Assembly: GCA_905235225.1 (NCBI GenBank)
Contig: CAJOKE010000015.1
Span: forward strand, 82,384 to 146,383
Direction: 5' to 3'
DNA length: 64,000 nt
DNA from: Paludibacteraceae bacterium
Lineage (GTDB): Bacteria > Bacteroidota > Bacteroidia > Bacteroidales > Paludibacteraceae
Each line of letters opens with the position of its first letter. The stretch's first letter is position 1. A program made the translations under genes and the position numbers. This document shows positions 37,749 to 46,602 of the stretch, piece by piece. The notes beneath the pieces were generated by a model. That model had not been told where the DNA came from. It ran no database searches and worked only from the letters and a program-made list of their open reading frames with translations.

Positions 37749-38966
37749 TTACAGTCTTCGTTTGAAGAACCAGTTCTCGGCTATCGAGGCGTTCAGCGTC
37801 AGCCGCACATAATTTTCTTCCAATGTGGCTGCCGGACCGCGGTGACCATATTCCACCGTCACATTGAATACGGTTCCTGCGTTACGCAAGGGGAATCCCA
37901 TTCCCATACTGACCATGAAATCAGGACGTCTCACCTTCTCCACATACGAATCGGACATGTTGCAACCTAACCGCCAGAACATCCGCTCGGCATAGTTGCG
38001 TCCAAGTGGATTATGCCTGTACTCTATACCAAAAGCATACTTGTTGCGGTCACGGAGTTTATCCAGATTCTCAAACACCTTGGCTTGCGACCAGTACGAC
38101 CGCGAATAATCAAACCCTATAGTCAACCGGTTATCCCACGTATAAGATGCGCCGACACCGAACATCATGGGAACTTGCGCTATATCCTCTGCCGTCCACA
38201 CGGTATCCAACTGGGTGGACTCGGCTATCACATAATCACTTTTCAATGTACGCTTGTTCTCAAAAACAGCACCTAACACAAAATTATGTTTGCCAAAGGT
38301 GTGAAAGAACTGTAGTCCTTCGCGGAATCGGACGGAACTCACTGATGTTTCCGATGCCTGTATAACGGTTTTAACATCCGTTTCGGTAAATGTCACGTCT
38401 CTGGAATTGGTCACGTCACCGAACATATAATACACATTCGCACCTATGGCCACCCAGTCAAACAGATTGAAACTCAAACCGCCATAAACCTCGCTCACAC
38501 CACCGTTTCCAAAGAAATTGGTCGTATAATGGTAATCCGAATTAATGGAGTCCGCCATACTGATATTATATCCCACGCTACTGAAAGGCATCACACCGGC
38601 ACTTAGGGCTACATATCGTTTGTACAAAGGGAACTGGAGTGTTATATATTCCAAATTACCGTTTATCTTGTTCTTCCGTCCGGCATCATCGCCATAGCCT
38701 GTCCACAACAGATCCGCAGCGAGGTCAAACATAAATGTCAGACTGTCACAAGCGGTAAAGGACGCCGGTTGGGAAGGATTGATTACTTTGTGGTTGCGCA
38801 TGCCGATTCCCACACTGCCCATTGCGCGATACGTGTTAGGAACATTATCATTGATGTCACCCAGACCGTAGCATGAAAATGGGGATGAAGTATTATTCTG
38901 CGCCCCAACACACACCGTTAGCAGCGTGAATAGAATGAACAATATGTGCTTTTTATCTTTCAGCAT
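37749..38966 (-). CDS. Outer-membrane beta-barrel protein
   Basis: The 405-aa product has a signal peptide (cleavage after VGA-Q) and a repeating beta-strand pattern with aromatic girdles (YITLQFPLYKRYVALSAGV, GVSEVYGGLSFNLFDWVAIGAN, FTVEYGHRG) ending in NWFFKRRL. It resembles FadL/PorV-type barrels conserved in Bacteroidales upstream of the TPR-lptC pair. Transport substrate is unknown. A good promoter precedes it, so it likely heads the operon to fabG; a 75-nt gap separates it from the TPR gene. Confidence 0.8.
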   Translation of the reverse strand: MLKDKKHILFILFTLLTVCVGAQNNTSSPFSCYGLGDINDNVPNTYRAMGSVGIGMRNHKVINPSQPASFTACDSLTFMFDLAADLLWTGYGDDAGRKNKINGNLEYITLQFPLYKRYVALSAGVMPFSSVGYNISMADSINSDYHYTTNFFGNGGVSEVYGGLSFNLFDWVAIGANVYYMFGDVTNSRDVTFTETDVKTVIQASETSVSSVRFREGLQFFHTFGKHNFVLGAVFENKRTLKSDYVIAESTQLDTVWTAEDIAQVPMMFGVGASYTWDNRLTIGFDYSRSYWSQAKVFENLDKLRDRNKYAFGIEYRHNPLGRNYAERMFWRLGCNMSDSYVEKVRRPDFMVSMGMGFPLRNAGTVFNVTVEYGHRGPAATLEENYVRLTLNASIAENWFFKRRL

Positions 38967-38980
38967 ACCACTTTAGCGTG

Positions 38981-39012
38981 CAAAGGTACAAAAATTATAC
39001 CAAACACACAAA
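38981..39012 (-). promoter_or_regulatory. Promoter of the outer-membrane protein/TPR/lptC/fabG operon
   Basis: On the minus strand TTTG at 39009-39012 and TACCTTTG at 38981-38988 are 20 nt apart, with the ATG 15 nt past the -7 box, so the transcript has a very short leader. Confidence 0.82.
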
Positions 39013-39167
39013 TAAAATAATTATTTTCTTTAGAAAATAGCCTTTCACCCGCCATTTTACGTAAATTCTTGAAGCGACAGCCTGCACCGGCTGGGGAACA
39101 CAAAAAAAATTGCGTCTCGATTCACATCGAAACACAACCTGAGAAAAAAACTATTTACACTTTTTTG
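39013..39167. other. Spacer between tRNA-Arg and the outer-membrane protein promoter
   Basis: AT-rich, with two small inverted repeats: CAGCC/GGCTG (39078-39093) and TCGAT/ATCGA (about 39117-39130). Neither has the T run of a terminator on the tRNA strand. I see no gene. Confidence 0.5.
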
Positions 39168-39241
39168 TGATCCATGCAGGATTCAAACCTGCAACCCCCA
39201 CATCCGTAGTGTGGTACTCTATTCAGTTGAGCTAATGGACC
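39168..39241 (-). tRNA. tRNA-Arg (anticodon ACG)
   Basis: The minus strand folds as a complete 74-nt cloverleaf: acceptor GGTCCAT/ATGGATC (one G-T pair) with discriminator A, D arm GCTC/GAGT, anticodon stem CCACA/TGTGG with loop CTACGGA (anticodon ACG), and T arm GCAGG/CCTGC with loop TTTGAAT. ACG reads CGN arginine codons after deamination of A34. CCA is not encoded. It has its own promoter. Confidence 0.95.
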
Positions 39242-39263
39242 AGCCTTTTTTAAAAAGCGGGTG

Positions 39264-39294
39264 CAAAGGTACTGCTTTTTTTTGATACTGCAAA
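39264..39294 (-). promoter_or_regulatory. Promoter of tRNA-Arg
   Basis: On the minus strand TTTG at 39291-39294 and TACCTTTG at 39264-39271 are 19 nt apart, 22 nt ahead of the tRNA 5' end. Confidence 0.85.
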
Positions 39295-39340
39295 ATATTT
39301 TTGCATTTTTTTCAAAAAAATCGCACTTTTGCACTTTCTA

Positions 39341-39991
39341 TTATACATTTTCTTCTACAATCGACTCATTTTTGAGGTCTTCATAGAACGATGCTTCCGC
39401 CATATAGATATACGGAGTAACCCACAGGAACAAGATTCCACAAGTCAGAACTCCCAATATGTACCACCCGATAAATGACAGATCCAACACAAACAAATCC
39501 CATTTTGCACCACGCATCATTTCGCGACTGAGCTTCAAAGCCTCTTTGGCACTCAGTTCCGGATAATCACGCAACAGGAATGGCACCATCTTATACGCAT
39601 AAGAGAAAATGATACCGGCGATACCTAATGTCAGAACACTCAATACGGCAATAATCACTGTCTGCAAAACCATTGCAATGACATAACGGGCATAATCTCC
39701 GCTGAAGAATTTGATCATCATTCCTGTCATTGTATCGTTTTCTTCTTTGCGGAGAACCGATAATACGGAGTTGAACATTCCGAACTCTAACGGCACAAGC
39801 AGCAACAACGTTACTGCAAAACCGGCTCCGTTCAATGAAAGACGCAAAGCTGGATCCGAATCGACAAGAGCAGGAGTAACATTAAACAACAAACCCAGTC
39901 CGACTACAATCAGACTCATAACGGCAGCTTCGCCCCAGCGACCTGCCAAATTCTCGCGTGCTATGGCACGATACTCGTTACTTTTCTTCAT
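39341..39991 (-). CDS. DUF975 family integral membrane protein
   Basis: A 216-aa protein starting MKKSNEYRAIARENLAGRWGEAA, the characteristic N-terminus of DUF975 (YRAxAR..L.G.W), followed by about five hydrophobic segments and the motif MVPFLLRDYPELSAKEALKLSREMM, which is the family's internal signature. I use ATG 39991; an in-frame ATG at 40045 would add 18 residues unlike the family. The function is unknown. It lies 100 nt after frdB behind a GC-rich hairpin, so it may be separately transcribed. Confidence 0.85.
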   Translation of the reverse strand: MKKSNEYRAIARENLAGRWGEAAVMSLIVVGLGLLFNVTPALVDSDPALRLSLNGAGFAVTLLLLVPLEFGMFNSVLSVLRKEENDTMTGMMIKFFSGDYARYVIAMVLQTVIIAVLSVLTLGIAGIIFSYAYKMVPFLLRDYPELSAKEALKLSREMMRGAKWDLFVLDLSFIGWYILGVLTCGILFLWVTPYIYMAEASFYEDLKNESIVEENV

Positions 39992-40045
39992 AAAATTTAG
40001 TGTTATTACATTTACATTTATATAATAAGGTGTCTCTTTGAGCAA

Positions 40046-40096
40046 CGGAAGCGGTTATCAGCCGCTTCCGCGCGAAACATTTGCCCGATAGGCAAA
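40046..40096 (-). terminator. Two stem-loops after frdB
   Basis: TTTGCC/GGCAAA (40080-40096) and, further on, CGGAAGCGG/CCGCTTCCG (40046-40054 with 40062-40070). The second is a strong 9-bp GC-rich stem but no U run follows on the minus strand, so it may act as an mRNA end-protecting or Rho-type site and not as a simple intrinsic terminator. Confidence 0.5.
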
Positions 40097-40098
40097 AT

Positions 40099-40854
40099 TT
40101 AATCTTTGAACTTGGCGCAGATAAACTCGCGGTTCAAGCGTGCAATGTTGGCAAGGCTCACTTGCTTCGGACACTCGGCTGCGCAGGCTCCTGTATTGGT
40201 GCAGTTACCGAATCCTAATTCGTCCATTTTTGCAAGCATGTTCTTTGCGCGTTGGGCTGCTTCCACTTTGCCTTGAGGCAGAAGAGCAAGCTGGCTCACT
40301 TTGGCGGCTACGAAGAGCATTGCCGAGCCGTTTTTACATGCAGCCGCACATGCACCGCAACCGATACAGCTTGCCGCATCCATCGCTTCGTCGGCAACCG
40401 GCTTCGGAATTGGAATTGCGTTTGCATCGGGGACACCGCCGGTGTTCACACTTACAAATCCGCCTGCCTGCATAATCTTGTCATATGCCTGACGGTCAAC
40501 CATCAAGTCCTTGATTACAGGGAAAGCACGGCTGCGCCACGGTTCTACAGTAATCGTCTCTCCGTCATGGAATTTGCGCATATGCAACTGGCAAGTCGTA
40601 ATCGCACTGTCTGGTCCATGAGGGTGACCGTTAACATACATTGAACACATTCCGCAGATTCCCTCACGGCAGTCATGATCGAATGCAATCGGGTCTTTGT
40701 GTTCGGAGATGAGTTGCTCGTTCAGAATATCAATCATCTCAAGGAACGATGCACCTTGGAATACATGATTAAGTTCATAGGTCTCAAAATGACCTTGTGC
40801 TTTCGGTCCGGCTTGACGCCAAACGCGCACCTTAATATTAATATAGCTGTCCAT
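40099..40854 (-). CDS. frdB: Succinate dehydrogenase/fumarate reductase iron-sulfur subunit
   Basis: The 251-aa subunit carries electrons between menaquinol and the flavoprotein. The [2Fe-2S] ligands are in [15 protein letters not shown], and the ferredoxin-type clusters in [14 protein letters not shown] and [14 protein letters not shown]. Bacteroidales use this complex mainly as a fumarate reductase in anaerobic respiration, producing succinate. Gene order frdC-frdA-frdB and 5-nt spacing after frdA show one operon. Confidence 0.95.
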   Translation of the reverse strand: MDSYINIKVRVWRQAGPKAQGHFETYELNHVFQGASFLEMIDILNEQLISEHKDPIAFDHDCREGICGMCSMYVNGHPHGPDSAITTCQLHMRKFHDGETITVEPWRSRAFPVIKDLMVDRQAYDKIMQAGGFVSVNTGGVPDANAIPIPKPVADEAMDAASCIGCGACAAACKNGSAMLFVAAKVSQLALLPQGKVEAAQRAKNMLAKMDELGFGNCTNTGACAAECPKQVSLANIARLNREFICAKFKD

Positions 40855-40859
40855 ATTGA

Positions 40860-43082
40860 TTATGCTTTATAGTTACGGGTTTTACGTTCTGTGAATTCGT
40901 AGTCAAGCGGCTCCTTGATCAGTTCCGGATCGCTGTCTTCGCCGGTGTATTTCCAGCAAGCAACATAGCTGAACTTGTCATCCTGACGGAGTGCCTCGCC
41001 TTCTTCCGTTTGGTATTCCTCACGGAAGTGACCGCCACATGATTCTTCGCGGTTCAGCGCGTCTATCGCCATCAGTTTGCCGATTTCAATAAAGTCTGCC
41101 AGACGCAAAGCCTTCTCCAACTCGTTGTTCAAGCTGCCTGCTTCGCCCGGAATATAGACATTGCTCCAGAACTCTTTCTTGATTTCGTCAATTTTCTTGA
41201 TGGCTGTTTTCAGACTTTCAGCTGTACGTCCCATGCCGACGAAATCCCACATGACAAGACCAAGCTCCTTGTGAATGCTGTCAACAGAGCGTTTCCCCTG
41301 TATCTTCATCAGCTTGTCGATCTTCTCCTGAACGCCCTTCTCCGCTGCAGCAAACTCCGGCAGGTCGGTGGACATGCGCGGAACGCTGATCTGGTCGCTC
41401 AAATAGTTTTGTATCGTATAAGGCAGTACAAAGTAACCGTCTGCCAAACCTTGCATCAATGCCGACGCACCAAGACGGTTGGCACCGTGGTCGGAGAAGT
41501 TGGCTTCACCGATACAGAACAGACCCTTGACGCTTGTCTGCAATTCATAGTCAACCCAGATTCCGCCCATGGTGTAGTGGATGGCGGGGAAGATCATCAT
41601 CGGGTTCTCATACGGATTCTCATCAACGATTTTCTCATACATCTGGAACAGGTTACCGTATTTCTGGGCTACCACATCCTTGCCGAGACGCTGAATCGCA
41701 TCCGAGAAATCAAGGAACACGGCCAAACCCGTATTGTTTACACCATAACCCTTGTCACAACGCTCTTTAGCCGCACGCGAAGCCACATCACGGGGAACAA
41801 GGTTTCCGAATGCCGGATAACGACGCTCCAAATAGTAGTCACGGTCTTCCTCCGGAATATCTCGACCCTTGATTTCACCCTTCTGCAGACGTTTCGCATC
41901 TTCCAGTTTTTTCGGTACCCAGATACGCCCGTCATTACGCAACGACTCCGACATCAGCGTCAGCTTGGATTGGAAGTCACCATGCTTCGGAATACATGTC
42001 GGGTGAATCTGTGCATAGCACGGATTGGCAAAATATGCTCCGTGACGGTACATCTGCATGGCTGCAGAACCGTTGGAAGCCATCGCATTCGTGGACAGGA
42101 AGAATGTATTACCGTATCCGCCGGAAGCGATAACAACTGCGTGTCCGAAGAAACGCTCGATACGGCCGGTCACAAGGTTGCGTGCAATGATACCGCGGGC
42201 GCGCTCCTCACCGTTCTCATCCTTGATCATCACAATGTCTAACATCTCGTGACGGTTGTACATCTTCACTTTGCCCTTGCCGATCTGACGGCTCAGTGCC
42301 GAATATGCGCCCAGCAGCAACTGCTGACCTGTCTGTCCTTTTGCATAGAAGGTACGGCTGACCTGTGCGCCACCGAACGAACGGTTGTCCAACAGACCAC
42401 CGTATTCGCGGGCGAACGGAACACCTTGTGCCACACATTGGTCTATAATATTATTGCTAACTTCCGCCAAACGGTACACATTGGCTTCACGTGCACGGTA
42501 GTCACCGCCCTTGATAGTGTCATAATACAGACGGTAAACACTGTCACCGTCGTTTTGGTAGTTCTTCGCCGCATTGATACCGCCTTGCGCTGCAATCGAG
42601 TGTGCGCGGCGAGGACTGTCTTGGATACAGAAGTTCAGCACATTGAATCCTAACTCAGCCAAGGTCGCTGCTGCCGACGCTCCGGCAAGACCCGTTCCCA
42701 CAACAATCACGTCTAAACGACGCTTGTTGGCTGGATTGACAAGTTTCTGATGGTCCTTGTAGTTCGTCCATTTTTTCTCAAGGGGACCGGCTGGAATCTT
42801 GGCCATTTCCGGAGTAATGATCTTTGTCGTTTTCTCCGAAGGCGTCGCCATTACCTCTGCCGCAGCCGCTGTTGCCTTGGTGGCTGCCTTCACTGCCTGC
42901 ATCGCGATTTCCGCTGCAGCCTTCACTTCGGGATGGTCCGCAGCTTTTTCTGCACGGGCCGCAAGCTCTTCTACAGCCTCGGCTGCCTTCTCTGTCGCTG
43001 CTTCTACAACTTCCTTAGCAGCCTGAGCAGCCATTCCGGCCACCTTCTTCGCTGCATCTAACAATTCTTCTTTCTTTGCCAT
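40860..43082 (-). CDS. frdA: Fumarate reductase/succinate dehydrogenase flavoprotein with an extra N-terminal helical extension
   Basis: At 740 aa this is about 90 residues longer than usual. The core starts near residue 93 ([13 protein letters not shown]), with the FAD-binding run [17 protein letters not shown] at 125-141, His161 in [13 protein letters not shown] as the covalent FAD site, and substrate-side motifs HPTCIPKHG and [14 protein letters not shown]. Residues 1-92 are almost only Ala, Lys, Glu, Val and Met in a heptad-like pattern ([34 protein letters not shown]) and predict one long amphipathic helix. An ATG at 42806 would give the standard protein. The upstream part is continuous coding sequence with normal codons and the frdC gap to 43082 is only 22 nt, so the extension looks genuine. 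Confidence 0.92.
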   Translation of the reverse strand: MAKKEELLDAAKKVAGMAAQAAKEVVEAATEKAAEAVEELAARAEKAADHPEVKAAAEIAMQAVKAATKATAAAAEVMATPSEKTTKIITPEMAKIPAGPLEKKWTNYKDHQKLVNPANKRRLDVIVVGTGLAGASAAATLAELGFNVLNFCIQDSPRRAHSIAAQGGINAAKNYQNDGDSVYRLYYDTIKGGDYRAREANVYRLAEVSNNIIDQCVAQGVPFAREYGGLLDNRSFGGAQVSRTFYAKGQTGQQLLLGAYSALSRQIGKGKVKMYNRHEMLDIVMIKDENGEERARGIIARNLVTGRIERFFGHAVVIASGGYGNTFFLSTNAMASNGSAAMQMYRHGAYFANPCYAQIHPTCIPKHGDFQSKLTLMSESLRNDGRIWVPKKLEDAKRLQKGEIKGRDIPEEDRDYYLERRYPAFGNLVPRDVASRAAKERCDKGYGVNNTGLAVFLDFSDAIQRLGKDVVAQKYGNLFQMYEKIVDENPYENPMMIFPAIHYTMGGIWVDYELQTSVKGLFCIGEANFSDHGANRLGASALMQGLADGYFVLPYTIQNYLSDQISVPRMSTDLPEFAAAEKGVQEKIDKLMKIQGKRSVDSIHKELGLVMWDFVGMGRTAESLKTAIKKIDEIKKEFWSNVYIPGEAGSLNNELEKALRLADFIEIGKLMAIDALNREESCGGHFREEYQTEEGEALRQDDKFSYVACWKYTGEDSDPELIKEPLDYEFTERKTRNYKA

Positions 43083-43104
43083 AATTACAAGTAGAATTTA
43101 GAGA

Positions 43105-43812
43105 TTAACCAAGCATCATTCCGATATTTACGCCCAAGAAATAGAGCACTACAATCATAAACAGACCAACAGCCAGCGTCGCAAATACAGTACCGATGAT
43201 CTTAATGCGTTTCAACCAAATCAGATTGCTCCAACCGAGAGTCTGCAATGCCGACCATATACCATGGTTCAAATGCAGCCACAACGCAACAAGCCAAACT
43301 ATGTACAGCAGGCAGTAAACAATGCCGCTCCAACCGTCCGTAAACAACGCCTTGACAATTGCCGAACCGTCTTGCGGGTCAAACATCGACGTCTGAACGC
43401 CGGTCAGCTCCGCCCACTGCATCTTGTACCAGAAATTACACAGGTGCAGAAGAAGGAATCCGAGGACAATGGTACCGAGTACCAGCATGTTCTTCGACTC
43501 CCAGTCAACGCCTTCCTGCTTGCCTTCAATCGCATAACGGTCTTTCCCGCGGGCTGCACGGTTTTGAATCGTCAGAATTACTGCATACACAATGTGTACC
43601 ACAAAACCGAGTGCCAAAATTGCCGAAACGGCAACCGCATACCAGTTTGCGCCAAGCATCGCACAAATCCAGTTGTACGCATGCGTTCCGAAAATGTCAT
43701 CAATAACGAGACAGAGGTTCATTGAGCCGTGAAATAGCAAAAACAGAACCATGAACAAGCCGCTTATACTCATTACAAGCTTACGGCCGATAGATGAATC
43801 TTTTAACCACAT
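43105..43812 (-). CDS. frdC: Fumarate reductase/succinate dehydrogenase cytochrome b subunit
   Basis: A 235-aa membrane protein with five hydrophobic helices that anchors the complex and binds heme b and menaquinone. Candidate heme histidines are in FLLFHGSMNL, HLCNFWYKMQWAEL and LHLNHGIWSALQTLG. It is the Bacteroidetes/Wolinella-type single-subunit anchor (SdhC family). It heads the frdCAB operon, behind its own promoter. Confidence 0.93.
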   Translation of the reverse strand: MWLKDSSIGRKLVMSISGLFMVLFLLFHGSMNLCLVIDDIFGTHAYNWICAMLGANWYAVAVSAILALGFVVHIVYAVILTIQNRAARGKDRYAIEGKQEGVDWESKNMLVLGTIVLGFLLLHLCNFWYKMQWAELTGVQTSMFDPQDGSAIVKALFTDGWSGIVYCLLYIVWLVALWLHLNHGIWSALQTLGWSNLIWLKRIKIIGTVFATLAVGLFMIVVLYFLGVNIGMMLG

Positions 43813-43861
43813 ATTTTATTGTTTATTTTATTGTTTTTTCCGATTGACTGTAATTTTCGTG

Positions 43862-43893
43862 CAAATATACTGCAAAAAAAACACATGCACAAA
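43862..43893 (-). promoter_or_regulatory. Promoter of frdCAB
   Basis: On the minus strand TTTG at 43890-43893 and TATATTTG at 43862-43869 are separated by 20 nt, about 50 nt ahead of the frdC ATG. Confidence 0.8.
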
Positions 43894-43937
43894 TTTATTT
43901 TGATTTTTTGTCAAAATTTCTCACAAATGCTTTATTT

Positions 43938-44384
43938 TTATTTTTCTTTTTCTCCCACATGTGGTTCCTTGTCCTGACGGTTATGTTTGAAGAATATATT
44001 CACAAATATGATGGCTGCCGTACCTAACATCGCTTCGGCAAGCATACCGTTTCCGCACAAACACCCGACTGCCGCCGCACACCACACTGTCGCAGCCGTT
44101 GTCAGACCCTTGATCGTGTCACCGTCCTTGAAAATGATTCCGGCACCGAGAAAACCGATACCCGAAACGACTTGCGCTATCACACGGCTGTTGTCCCCGC
44201 CCGAAATATGAGGGGACATTAGCACATACAACGCACTGCCGATCGCAATGAGCGACACCGTCCGCGTCCCCACCGCCTTGCCGTGTACTTGACGCTCCAT
44301 TCCAATCAGAAAACCCAGTACCATCGCCAAAATAAGTTTCGTAATAACTGCCAGCCACTCTGTTCCTAAAAATTGTTCTACCAT
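43938..44384 (-). CDS. MgtC/SapB family membrane protein
   Basis: A 148-aa protein with four to five hydrophobic segments and the MgtC core (LGFLIGMERQVHGKAVGTRT, GIGFLGAGIIFKDGDTIKGLTTAATVW). MgtC proteins are inner-membrane factors linked to Mg2+ limitation and to control of F-type ATPase in pathogens. This is the short form lacking the C-terminal ACT-like domain of Salmonella MgtC. It is monocistronic: a promoter precedes it and 125 bp with the frd promoter follow. Confidence 0.92.
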   Translation of the reverse strand: MVEQFLGTEWLAVITKLILAMVLGFLIGMERQVHGKAVGTRTVSLIAIGSALYVLMSPHISGGDNSRVIAQVVSGIGFLGAGIIFKDGDTIKGLTTAATVWCAAAVGCLCGNGMLAEAMLGTAAIIFVNIFFKHNRQDKEPHVGEKEK

Positions 44385-44512
44385 AATCCTATAATTATTT
44401 GTTCTGCCTTCGTTTAATAATTCGTTCTTCTTTAATCCTTATCCCCCACCATAATCACAACACTTTTTCCGCCGTTAAAGTCGGTTTTAATCATTACTCC
44501 CGGATTTTTCTG

Positions 44513-44544
44513 CAAAGGTACAAAATTTAATTCATATCCGCAAA
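44513..44544 (-). promoter_or_regulatory. Promoter of the mgtC-like gene
   Basis: On the minus strand TTTG at 44541-44544 and TACCTTTG at 44513-44520 are 20 nt apart, giving a leader of about 125 nt before the ATG at 44384. That is long for this window and could hold a regulatory element, though I see no clear riboswitch fold. Confidence 0.8.
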
Positions 44545-44650
44545 ATATATATACATTTTTGCCCAAAATTCTATTCAATCCCTCAAATCAATCCCTCAAA
44601 CCTTCAAACTCCCAACCTTCAACTCCAAAACTTCAAAACTTCTTCAATTT

Positions 44651-44696
44651 CCTCCACTTTTTTCAAAAAAACACCTCCACTTTTTTCAAAAAACCA
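44651..44696. repeat. 23-bp direct repeat x2
   Basis: Two adjacent copies starting CCTCCACTTTTTTCAAAAAA, differing in the last few bases. Each unit contains TTTTTTCAAAAAA, which is close to self-complementary. Confidence 0.85.
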
Positions 44697-44718
44697 CCCC
44701 CTCTCTTTCCGACTTCTT

Positions 44719-44806
44719 CCCAAAGGTCGCCCAAAGGTCACCCAAAGGTCGCCCAAAGGTGGACCATAAGTCAAGCACAAGTCCCCCAAAGCTCACCCAT
44801 AGGTCA
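44719..44806. repeat. Tandem array, 11-bp unit CCCAAAGGTCR x4 plus four diverged units
   Basis: CCCAAAGGTCG, CCCAAAGGTCA, CCCAAAGGTCG and CCCAAAGGTGG are followed in the same 11-bp register by ACCATAAGTCA, AGCACAAGTCC, CCCAAAGCTCA and CCCATAGGTCA, so eight units can be followed with decay in the middle. Confidence 0.85.
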
Positions 44807-44995
44807 AAAGGAACGCATAAATACCCTGCGAATACTTACGGAATCTTCACGAAATATTCGGAACTAAACGCCTCACTACACTGCCGCCAAGAACCGCCAA
44901 CCGAACCCGCACCGACAACCTCCCCGTAATGGCGGGATATATTTTGGGAATAAACATCAGGCGAAATGGATTTTTTTGAGAAAAATTTACTTTTT

Positions 44996-45027
44996 TTTGC
45001 ACAAATAAAAAAAAAGCCGTACCTTTG
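44996..45027 (+). promoter_or_regulatory. Promoter of the nine-gene exported operon
   Basis: TTTG at 44996-44999 and TACCTTTG at 45020-45027, 20 nt apart; the leader to the ATG at 45126 is about 95 nt. Confidence 0.85.
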
Positions 45028-45125
45028 CGGGCGAAATGTACTTCGGCTTGTTTTTACATATGATGCCCGGCTTGTCTCGGTAATAGAAAAACATTACACA
45101 AATAACCCAATAAAATCCTACTATT

Positions 45126-46595
45126 ATGAAAAAATTCCTCTCGGTTTTTGCATTGGCGGCACTGCTGATTATGCCTACTGATGCACAGTTCCTTAAAAAC
45201 TTGGAGAACGCAATCAACAATCAGTCCCAACAGCGTTCCCAGTCAAGTTCCCAGACACAGCAGCCGCAGCAACAGGCTCCGGCTCAGCAGCAGAACAGCA
45301 AATCCAAAATTTACTATGTAAGCAATGCCGGTTCCGCTCGCGCTGACGGGCTAACTGCTGCTACGCCAAAAAAAGACCTGCAAGCCGTTCTCAATCTCAT
45401 CCGTGACAACAAAGAGGACGGTGCCATTGTCCGCGTATGCGAGGGTAACTACCTCGGCTACATGAATTCCGGATATGTGGAGATCTACAACTGGATCACC
45501 CTCGAGGGCGGATGGAACACCACGTTCACCGACCGTGACCCGCTGAAATACATCACCCGCATGCAACCCACTCAGGAGCAGCTGGGTTCCAACGGAAACA
45601 AAGGCGTCATTCAAATCAACAGAGCCCTCGATGACCCCATGGCGAAACAGCCAAAAGGCACCCTCATCATCGACGGTATCTTTATCGACCTCGGACTGGA
45701 AAACTACTATATGCCCAATGACCCGTCCGACCCGCGGAACGGATGTCCCTCATCCAAATTCGAAACAGGACGCCTTGTGGACGCCACACCGCCTCAAGTA
45801 CACCACCAGATTTTCCACTCCGACGGTTGGATCGCAGGAAACGTTATCATCCGTAACTGCCTCATTCTCAACGGGGTGTACTTCGGACTGCAATTCGGTA
45901 GCCGGTGCGGAGAAATAGAAATCTGCAACAACGTCATCCTCGGTAACCGCTATGGCGGAGTTCGAATCGACGGCGGCGACAAGAACGGAGAAGCTTCCCA
46001 CGTCAACTTCCACCACAATACAGTGGCTTTCTCATGGTGCCGAGACAAAGAACAGGGCGACATGGGATACGGCTATGAGTGCATGACCAAAATCAATTGC
46101 GACCTGCATCACAATATCTTCGCATGCAACAACTACGCCGCTATCGCCCGTACACACGTCCTCTCAGGACCCGACACTCCGATTGAAAACAAGCGCAAGA
46201 CCAATATCTACCAAAACGCTTTCTTCATGAACGCAGCCGACCTGCAACTGCCTCCTACCGGCGGTGGCAAGTGGACCAATGTCAAAGTCGAAAACTTCGA
46301 AGACCTCGACGAACGGATCATCCCGCAGGTGGAGGGCAACTTCGAAATACAGAAAGGCGATGCGTTCATTGACGCCCTTGACCCTGATTACTTGGAGGCT
46401 TTCGCCAAACTCAAAATCGTCAGCAGCAGCTCCTTCAACCCCAATTCTGCTGCTAATATGTACCGTCAGGCACATGGCATGAACATGCAAGGCTCGGAAA
46501 CAATCAGAGTCTCTATGTATGGCAACCGCTATAACTTTGACAAAGCACTCAAACTCTTCGGTGCTAAAGAAGGATATGGCGCACAACGCCCGTGA
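45126..46595 (+). CDS. Exported right-handed beta-helix-like protein
   Basis: The 489-aa protein has a signal peptide (cleavage after TDA-Q), a Gln/Ser/Pro-rich linker (residues 35-65) and then a parallel beta-helix-like body: AIVRVCEGNYLGYM, WITLEGGWNT, NVIIRNCLILNGVYFGLQFG, IEICNNVILGNRYGGVRIDGG and VNFHHNTVAFSW are successive coils of the pectate-lyase-like fold with NN/HN ladders. The segment YYVSNAGSARADGLTAATPKKDLQAVL is the usual start of such helices. It may bind or cleave a polysaccharide, but no catalytic triad can be assigned. First gene of the operon. Confidence 0.75.
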   Translation: MKKFLSVFALAALLIMPTDAQFLKNLENAINNQSQQRSQSSSQTQQPQQQAPAQQQNSKSKIYYVSNAGSARADGLTAATPKKDLQAVLNLIRDNKEDGAIVRVCEGNYLGYMNSGYVEIYNWITLEGGWNTTFTDRDPLKYITRMQPTQEQLGSNGNKGVIQINRALDDPMAKQPKGTLIIDGIFIDLGLENYYMPNDPSDPRNGCPSSKFETGRLVDATPPQVHHQIFHSDGWIAGNVIIRNCLILNGVYFGLQFGSRCGEIEICNNVILGNRYGGVRIDGGDKNGEASHVNFHHNTVAFSWCRDKEQGDMGYGYECMTKINCDLHHNIFACNNYAAIARTHVLSGPDTPIENKRKTNIYQNAFFMNAADLQLPPTGGGKWTNVKVENFEDLDERIIPQVEGNFEIQKGDAFIDALDPDYLEAFAKLKIVSSSSFNPNSAANMYRQAHGMNMQGSETIRVSMYGNRYNFDKALKLFGAKEGYGAQRP

Positions 46596-46602
46596 ATAAA
46601 CA

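Larger units (their letters stand above)
44545..44995. other. Repeat-rich spacer between mgtC-like promoter and the nine-gene operon promoter
   Basis: No gene is credible here; the 102-codon open frame at 44559-44867 is low-complexity translation of repeats. The spacer contains TCAATCCCTCAAA twice, clusters of CTTCAAAACTTC, a 23-bp direct repeat (44651-44696) and an 11-bp array (44719-44806). The plus strand is strikingly C-rich and G-poor over 44560-44740. Confidence 0.65.

Noticed and set aside
44559..44867. 102-codon plus-strand frame before the nine-gene operon
   Set aside because: Low-complexity Phe/Pro/Ser sequence from direct repeats; it ends well before the promoter at 44996.
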